From: Emcibacteraceae bacterium
GTDB lineage: Bacteria > Pseudomonadota > Alphaproteobacteria > Sphingomonadales > Emcibacteraceae
Reading direction: 5' to 3'
Length of the DNA: 20,775 nt
Assembly: GCA_016763335.1 (NCBI GenBank)
Contig: JAESUD010000280.1
Location: forward strand, 1-20,775
Shown here piece after piece: positions 16,188-20,775 of the stretch (position 1 is its first letter; every line of letters starts with the position of its first letter). The translations under genes and the position numbers were made by a program. Under the pieces are notes generated by a model. That model searched no databases, was not told the DNA's origin, and saw only the letters and a program-made list of their open reading frames with translations.

Positions 16188-17401
16188 ATTCCCGCAGACC
16201 AATATTGAGTATAATATTTGCAGTAATTGCATTATTGACCGCTGGCGTCACTGAGCTTTGGGCCCAAGGCGATCCTTGGAACGGTGCAACGGTTGACTCT
16301 ATAATCGTATCTGATGCCAAAGTGCGAGATGATGATCATATAATCGGCAATAGTGCTTTCTTATATTTTAAAGAAGTCATTAGCCCGGTAGACGCAATAG
16401 CAAAAACCAACAACCTGCATATAGGTCAACATTTTAAGGCAGCAGAGCCCATCGTAAAATTTGACGATGACGTAATTGTTAGACAGATTAATTCTTTAAA
16501 CCGTGAACTTGATAGAGCAAACTACTGGATTAAAAATGTTTTTCGTCATCAGCAATCCGCAGCAGATTTGAAGACCGCCAGCAACATCACTCAATTCAAA
16601 GAGAAAAAGGATCTGTTAAATGTTAAAATTTCTATACTAGAAACAACAGAGTTAGCTGGTGAAGACATAGCTCAACAACTGGCATATGAAAAAAGACAAT
16701 TACAACTGATCCTCGACGAGGAAACAGAAATGCTGGAAAACACCCGTTATCAAAATTCATTAAGGGAACATGAGCGACTGTCTCAAGAAGTTAATGTCAC
16801 AAATTTAGAAGAAAGACTTATATCCCTGAGAAAAGAATTACAAAGACACACCATTAAAGTAGGCTTTAAGGGCACACTCGTTGGCCTAAACGAAAAACTT
16901 GGCGAAAATTCGTTGAATATTAATAACATACGCAAAATCTCTACCGGTGAATTTCTATTCACCATTGCCCAAACGGACCAATATATTGCCGAAGCATCAA
17001 TTCCCAAATCGGACATTTTACGAATATCAAAAAGTAAAAAAGCCTCATGTTACATTCCTCTGATTGATACTCATACCGATTGTTCTCTGTTTTCTCTTGA
17101 GCGCATCAATGAAACGTCAAAAGAATTATATATAGCAAAATACAAGCTGAAGAAATTTGAGAGTGACTTCAACGCTGGCGAGCGCGTGGACATTTATCTA
17201 CCTGCCCCGCAAAGCACACCTTTAATAGAGATACCAACCTCCGCTCTGGATTATCAGGAAAACATTTTAGGAGTGTGGGTAATGAATGAAAATAATACAC
17301 CCAGTTTTAGAACGATAAAAATTCACAGCAGACAAGGTGTATCTTCAGTACGGATTTTAAGCGGGCTCCGTTCCGGCGAAGAAATTCTCGTTAAGAAATA
17401 G
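16172..17401 (+). CDS. Periplasmic adaptor (MacA/HlyD-like membrane fusion protein)
   Basis: A 409-residue adaptor that should link the inner-membrane ABC transporter to the TolC-like channel. An N-terminal hydrophobic stretch (about 10-31, ending ELWAQG) is a signal peptide or anchor. A short split barrel/lipoyl half (about 80-100, LHIGQHFKAAEPIVKFDDD) leads to a helical hairpin from about 105 to 220, rich in E, K, L and Q. The return lipoyl half is IKVGFKGTLVGLNEKLGE, and a beta-barrel follows with FLFTIAQTDQYIAEASIP and AGERVDIYLP. The last domain (IPTSALDYQENILGVWVMNE to the end) is the membrane-proximal one. The start overlaps the preceding gene by 16 nt, and the ATP-binding gene begins 11 nt after the stop, so all are co-translated. 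Family features are clear, but the substrate is unknown. Confidence 0.8.
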   Translation: MEYSLNSRRPILSIIFAVIALLTAGVTELWAQGDPWNGATVDSIIVSDAKVRDDDHIIGNSAFLYFKEVISPVDAIAKTNNLHIGQHFKAAEPIVKFDDDVIVRQINSLNRELDRANYWIKNVFRHQQSAADLKTASNITQFKEKKDLLNVKISILETTELAGEDIAQQLAYEKRQLQLILDEETEMLENTRYQNSLREHERLSQEVNVTNLEERLISLRKELQRHTIKVGFKGTLVGLNEKLGENSLNINNIRKISTGEFLFTIAQTDQYIAEASIPKSDILRISKSKKASCYIPLIDTHTDCSLFSLERINETSKELYIAKYKLKKFESDFNAGERVDIYLPAPQSTPLIEIPTSALDYQENILGVWVMNENNTPSFRTIKIHSRQGVSSVRILSGLRSGEEILVKK

Positions 17402-17412
17402 ATTGATTATTA

Positions 17413-18078
17413 ATGATTAGGCTTAACAACATATCAAAAAATTATTCCCTTAAGGACGGCGAAGTACCTGCCCTTGATGATATTAACCTTACCATCGAAA
17501 AAGGAGAAAAGGTCTGTATATTGGGTAGATCCGGGTCAGGTAAAACAACGTTACTGGATATTATCGCTACAATTCTCACTCCTTCACAAGGAAGCTATTT
17601 TTATAATGATATGGACATTAGTCAATTTTCAAAACAGGAATTGGCCAAATTTAGAAATAAGGAATTCGGTTTCGTGTTCCAGTCATATTATTTAATTAAA
17701 GAAAAGAATATACTGGAAAATATCTGTCTGCCCGCAATCTATTCAGACAGTTTGATCGACCCACAGCAGAATGCCTTAAAATTAATGGATATTCTGGACA
17801 TTGCAGAACTCAAAGACAGATACCCTAATGAACTTTCCGGTGGGCAACGCCAAAGGGTAGCTATTGCCCGTTCAGCATTATTAAATCCAAACGTTATCAT
17901 TGCTGATGAACCTACAGGAAATCTTGATGAAGCCTCAAGCCGAATTGTGCTTGATCATCTTATGAATTTTAACGAACAAGGTAAAACTCTCATTCTCGTC
18001 ACTCACGACCAAGAGATCGCCAGCCATTTTGAGCGAAAAATATTTCTCAATGACGGCAGGAAGATATCCAATGGCTAA
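17413..18078 (+). CDS. ABC transporter ATP-binding protein (MacB/LolD type)
   Basis: A 221-residue nucleotide-binding subunit of usual length. Walker A is GRSGSGKTT (38-46), the Q-loop glutamine is Q90 in FGFVFQSYYLI, the signature is LSGGQRQRVAIAR (141-153), Walker B is VIIADEP (161-167, catalytic E166), the D-loop is NLDEAS, and the switch histidine is H198 in LVTHDQ. The sequence belongs to the LolD/MacB/FtsE branch, which works with FtsX-type permeases and drives export by a mechanical cycle instead of moving substrate through the membrane domain. Its last eight bases overlap the permease start, so the two subunits are separate genes here, in contrast to the fused MacB. Confidence 0.93.
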   Translation: MIRLNNISKNYSLKDGEVPALDDINLTIEKGEKVCILGRSGSGKTTLLDIIATILTPSQGSYFYNDMDISQFSKQELAKFRNKEFGFVFQSYYLIKEKNILENICLPAIYSDSLIDPQQNALKLMDILDIAELKDRYPNELSGGQRQRVAIARSALLNPNVIIADEPTGNLDEASSRIVLDHLMNFNEQGKTLILVTHDQEIASHFERKIFLNDGRKISNG

Positions 18079-19267
18079 TTGGCAAAACTTCATGTCTCCC
18101 AAACATATTTTATACAGCGTCAATATTTTTGTATCCATGCTGATATTTATCTGTTCATTTAGCTTTGTCGATGCTGTTTCACGAAATATCATGATAGGCC
18201 TAGGAGAGTTAGGAACCGACCTTTATATCATTAGTGACAATCAATATCTCTTTTCTCAATCAAAAAACCCTCTGACAAAGCAAACCGCATTTGATATTGA
18301 GAAAAAATTAGGACCCGATTTTATTGTGGCCGAGGTCAACCGCAGCTACAAACGCGTTACGAGTAGTGATGGTAAATCAATGATTATAGCGATTTGGGAA
18401 ACCTCAACCGAATTTTTCGATATAATTCCACTGCATTTAACTTCAGGAGAATTATTCACTACATTTGATGAACGGGTCGGGTCTAAAGTCTGTATTTTAT
18501 CAGATTATTTATCAACAAATTTATTCAATAACATAAACATGAATAATGCCAATCGACTGATGCTGGACAAAACCTATTGCGATCAAATCGGTATATCTTC
18601 ACCAAAGGTATTTATTCCAGAGTATACCATGTCAGACAATATATATGTTCCGCTTGGTTTTAATATTCCGGAAGGCTTAGCAAGCAAGCACCCCCTGACT
18701 GAAATATTTGTTAAACAAATATCATCCAAAACACCACAAGGTCAAACCGCTGATATTGAAGAATTGTTAAAAACCCTTACTGAAAAATCGATTAATCCTC
18801 GCATTGATATCTGGTCCTCAGAAACCTTTTTCGCCAACCGAAATCAAATTTCAACTTCACTAAAATTACTGATCTGGGTTATCGCTATCGTGATCGTCAC
18901 ACTGGCATCAATCGGCATAGCAAATAGTCTGTCGATAGATGTCATTGAAAGAAAAGGTGAAATCGGGCTTCGCACAGCAATCGGCGCCACACCACATGAT
19001 ATATTCAAACTCTTCATGATCAATGGCATAAAGGTCGTGTTAACAGGTGGCGGCTTGGGAATTATTGCCGGTCCATTGCTCGTCCACTATTTCATTTCAC
19101 CAACACTTGCGCAATCAGGATTACTCCCCGTAATTGATATGACAATTAATATTTTTGTCATATCAATTACATTCGCAGTACTGTTATTAGCAGCACTAAT
19201 CGCAAGTATCATCCCCGCCAGAAAAGCACTCAAAATCGATGCTTCAATCGCGATAAGAAATTTGTAA
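18071..19267 (+). CDS. ABC transporter permease, FtsX/MacB type
   Basis: A 398-residue permease with MacB topology: one TM near the N-terminus (about 13-36, HILYSVNIFVSMLIFICSFS), a periplasmic MacB-PCD-like domain (about 37-265), then three TMs forming the FtsX domain. Between TM2 and TM3 lies the typical coupling segment, VIERKGEIGLRTAIGATPHDI. TM4 ends in IIPARKALKIDASIAIRNL, the conserved C-terminus of MacB-like permeases. The ATG at 18071 is chosen over an in-frame upstream ATG at 18029 because GGAAG lies 7 nt before it and the upstream extension lies wholly within the ATPase gene. With the ATPase, adaptor and channel this completes a tripartite exporter. Cargo could be a peptide, lipid, small molecule or glycan, and nothing in the sequence decides between them. 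Confidence 0.88.
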   Translation: MANWQNFMSPKHILYSVNIFVSMLIFICSFSFVDAVSRNIMIGLGELGTDLYIISDNQYLFSQSKNPLTKQTAFDIEKKLGPDFIVAEVNRSYKRVTSSDGKSMIIAIWETSTEFFDIIPLHLTSGELFTTFDERVGSKVCILSDYLSTNLFNNINMNNANRLMLDKTYCDQIGISSPKVFIPEYTMSDNIYVPLGFNIPEGLASKHPLTEIFVKQISSKTPQGQTADIEELLKTLTEKSINPRIDIWSSETFFANRNQISTSLKLLIWVIAIVIVTLASIGIANSLSIDVIERKGEIGLRTAIGATPHDIFKLFMINGIKVVLTGGGLGIIAGPLLVHYFISPTLAQSGLLPVIDMTINIFVISITFAVLLLAALIASIIPARKALKIDASIAIRNL

Positions 19268-19276
19268 AATTATATT

Positions 19277-19468
19277 TTATGTGAAAGGATTATTTAGTCT
19301 AGCTTCTTCAATGCTTTTTAACGTATCGCACTCTGCTTGTGAATTTACTTTAGTTTCACTAATAACTTCACCAGTGCTTAAATTCGTTAATGTGCAAGTA
19401 TATTTCTTCACACAAGAAGTTGTTGAGGTCAGCATAATAGCTAACCCAATAAGGTAAAAAATTTTCAT
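19277..19468 (-). CDS. Small lipoprotein
   Basis: A 63-residue peptide with a lipoprotein signal: MKIFYLIGLAIMLTSTTSC, Cys19 preceded by T-T-S, a slightly poor lipobox (usually L/V/I at -3). The mature part is about 44 residues, starts VKKYTCTLTNLSTGEV and contains two further cysteines (TC and EC) that could form a disulphide. GGGGAAA lies 4-5 nt upstream of the ATG, a strong ribosome binding site, so this is a real gene. It points toward the exporter permease, with stop codons 9 bp apart. The KKYTCT-TSTG pattern recalls small secreted proteins I know mainly from Bacteroidetes, so transfer is possible, but this is a memory-based resemblance only. Function unknown. Confidence 0.6.
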   Translation of the reverse strand: MKIFYLIGLAIMLTSTTSCVKKYTCTLTNLSTGEVISETKVNSQAECDTLKSIEEARLNNPFT

Positions 19469-19652
19469 GAAATTTCCCCAGTTTAAACATTAATACTCAA
19501 TTTATCTAATTTTCTAAATCAACTTAATTAGATAAAACCCACTAAAGTATTAGAGAAACATTATTTCTTGTCAACTTAAAATTTTATTTTTTTTAAATTA
19601 AAAATTAACCATAAGCCAAATATAGCAAAGGCTTAATCCATATTTTATGAAC

Positions 19653-19678
19653 GTAAAGCATATTTAATTATGCTTTAC
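19653..19678. repeat. Perfect 10-bp inverted repeat
   Basis: GTAAAGCATA (19653-19662) and TATGCTTTAC (19669-19678) are exact complements around a 6-nt loop. A TTTTTT run follows 8 nt downstream on the plus strand. No plus-strand gene ends nearby, so an operator or a mobile-element scar fits as well as a terminator. Confidence 0.55.
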
Positions 19679-19711
19679 AGAAGTAATTTTTTCTTGCATT
19701 TAATTTATCTT

Positions 19712-19750
19712 TAATGTACCCCTTTTATTAATGGTACATATGGTACATTA
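19712..19750 (+). promoter_or_regulatory. Probable GntR operator, three GGTACAT half-sites
   Basis: TAATGTACC (19712-19720) faces GGTACATA (19733-19740) and GGTACATTA (19742-19750). The outer two arms form a perfect 9-bp inverted repeat, and the two right-hand sites form a 9-bp tandem direct repeat. The block ends 20 bp before the GntR start codon, where autoregulatory operators of this family lie. GTAC-centred half-sites are typical of GntR-family operators. Confidence 0.6.
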
Positions 19751-19770
19751 AATTTTGGAATAACACCCTT

Positions 19771-20151
19771 ATGGAAATAATAATAGATATCGAGGCCGAC
19801 GCGCCGTTATTTGCCCAGTTAATTGAGCAGATAAAGAACGCTGTCCTCAGTGATAAAATATCGCCGGGTGATCCCCTGCCGTCAATTCGGCAGCTCGCCA
19901 ATGATCTTGACCTTAATAACAAAACGGTCGCCAAGGCGTACCGACTTTTGGAACGGGACAGCGTCATTAGAACAAAAGGATACCGCGGCACATTCATTCA
20001 TCCGGACGCTAAAGCAAACAGCGCCATTGATTTGAATGATATCGTGGCCGAAAAATTAAATAAAACCATTGAAAATTTAAAAAGCCTGGGTGCAACAGAT
20101 TCTGAAATAAGAATTGCTTTCGCAAATGCCCTCAATAAAGACAAGAATTAA
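19771..20151 (+). CDS. GntR family transcriptional regulator, YtrA subfamily
   Basis: A 126-residue regulator. Residues 1-70 are a GntR-type winged helix: PLFAQLIEQIKNAVLSDKIS, PGDPLPSIRQLANDLDLNNKTVAKAYRLLE with the recognition helix in the second half, and a wing RTKGYRGTFIH. The C-terminal part is only about 50 residues and predicted helical (AEKLNKTIENLKSLGATDSE), as in the YtrA subfamily, which lacks a large effector domain and uses this helix pair for dimerization. YtrA regulators usually repress their own operon, which often encodes membrane transporters. Here a membrane protein gene starts 10 bp downstream, and GGTACAT repeats lie just upstream. Confidence 0.9.
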   Translation: MEIIIDIEADAPLFAQLIEQIKNAVLSDKISPGDPLPSIRQLANDLDLNNKTVAKAYRLLERDSVIRTKGYRGTFIHPDAKANSAIDLNDIVAEKLNKTIENLKSLGATDSEIRIAFANALNKDKN

Positions 20152-20161
20152 GGACAGTTAG

Positions 20162-20775
20162 ATGCAGGAAATATTATCATCAATCCCCACACCAGTATTT
20201 TACGCGGTTTTCATCAGCCAAATACTGATTTTTACCCATTACACCTATAAAATGCTTAAAAGAATAAAATATGTCGCCGTTCATTATCCGCCGACCACCC
20301 ACCCAAAACTCTATCCAAATATCTCCATAGATGACGCAAAAATAAAAGTCAAAAAAGGACTTCGCCTTTTTAAATTTATGAACATTTCCATCTTCATAAT
20401 TGGTTGTACACTCGTCATCGTTGCAATGATGACCGGCTATGAACCACTTGGAAATGGCGAGGAAGATTTTGTCGCCCTCTATGCCATATTGCAATTTTCA
20501 CCGCTTATCATGTTGGAAATAAGTTCATTCAAACATTTTAAAATGATGAGAAATGCAAATGAAGATAGCACCCGAAAAGCAGATTTGCAGCCGCGGCACT
20601 TTTTTGATTTTATAGCAATGCCTGTTTTTTGCATAGCAGCCTTAATGTTCATAGCCGCTATCGCATTCGAACTCTATATCGGTGAAACTTTATTCCTGAT
20701 CATAACTCTATTCGTCGTGCATATTTATTTTGCCATTTTAATAATTTGGAATTTACACGGCAAAAAACTCGACCC
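20162..20775 (+). CDS. Membrane protein of the GntR operon (3' end outside window)
   Basis: An open frame of 204 codons runs to the window edge without a stop. AAGGA lies 8 nt upstream of the ATG, and the gene follows the GntR regulator by 10 bp, so the two are cotranscribed. Hydrophobic segments are visible at about residues 9-28 (PVFYAVFISQILIF), 76-94 (FMNISIFIIGCTLVIVAMM), 105-121 (FVALYAILQFSPLIMLE), 148-170 and 178-197, so at least four to five TMs. The second soluble loop carries basic patches and PPTTHPKLYPN. I do not recognise the family. Unknown membrane proteins are a usual partner of YtrA-type regulators, but no ABC motifs are present in the visible part. Confidence 0.75.
   Translation, partial: MQEILSSIPTPVFYAVFISQILIFTHYTYKMLKRIKYVAVHYPPTTHPKLYPNISIDDAKIKVKKGLRLFKFMNISIFIIGCTLVIVAMMTGYEPLGNGEEDFVALYAILQFSPLIMLEISSFKHFKMMRNANEDSTRKADLQPRHFFDFIAMPVFCIAALMFIAAIAFELYIGETLFLIITLFVVHIYFAILIIWNLHGKKLD

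Larger units (their letters stand above)
19469..19770. other. AT-rich intergenic region between small lipoprotein and GntR genes
   Basis: No gene is visible in these 302 bases. The region contains a perfect 10-bp inverted repeat at 19653-19678 and the GntR operator at 19712-19750; it should also carry the promoter of the leftward lipoprotein gene. Confidence 0.5.

Noticed and set aside
20180..20494. Minus-strand open frame at the right end
   Set aside because: The plus-strand frame from 20162 is open to the edge, has a good Shine-Dalgarno, hydrophobic segments and a sensible operon position; the minus frame is its shadow.
1..20775. CRISPR arrays, tRNA or rRNA genes, insertion-sequence transposases
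   Set aside because: I looked for regularly spaced repeats, cloverleaf ends and transposase motifs on both strands and saw none.

Overview
The window comes from a low-GC alphaproteobacterium. A DUF1491 gene, a family largely confined to Alphaproteobacteria, supports this, as does an exopolysaccharide locus of the XrtA/PEP-CTERM type. The order cannot be fixed from sequence alone; an AT-rich marine lineage such as Kordiimonadales or Emcibacterales is only a guess.

The left two thirds (about 13.0 kb down to 0.2 kb) is one minus-strand block. In transcription order it holds an EpsB-type initiating sugar-phosphate transferase, histidine kinase prsK, sigma-54 response regulator prsR, TPR protein prsT, a TIGR03087-like glycosyltransferase interrupted by an in-frame amber codon, a TIGR04063-like glycosyltransferase, a four-TM protein with a long coiled-coil tail, a FemAB/GNAT-like acyltransferase, DUF1491, and the 5' end of a NIPSNAP gene cut by the window edge. 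Together they look like the sugar-transfer and regulatory core of an exosortase-A-associated polysaccharide system. No exosortase and no PEP-CTERM protein lies inside the window.

A 321-bp AT-rich divergent intergenic region separates this block from plus-strand manC, which makes GDP-mannose. Behind manC lies a four-gene MacAB-TolC-like exporter: an outer-membrane-factor lipoprotein, a periplasmic adaptor, an ABC ATPase and an FtsX/MacB permease, with overlapping or nearly touching genes. A small lipoprotein gene faces the exporter. The right end holds a YtrA-type GntR regulator behind a GGTACAT-repeat operator and the start of a membrane protein gene in the same operon.

The most unusual points concern gene starts and integrity. 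The full prsR receiver domain, and the complete lipoprotein signal of the TolC-like protein, are only reached if translation begins at an AUU codon. Each AUU sits 7-8 nt after a good Shine-Dalgarno, and each follows or begins a homopolymer run in which one extra base would instead bring an upstream ATG or TTG into frame. Either this locus uses rare AUU starts or the assembly has homopolymer errors. Also notable are the amber codon in the glycosyltransferase, a GAFAGA instead of GAFTGA loop in PrsR, a stator-like (ExbB/MotA/ZorA topology) coiled-coil protein, and a short direct repeat bracketing the FemAB-like gene.
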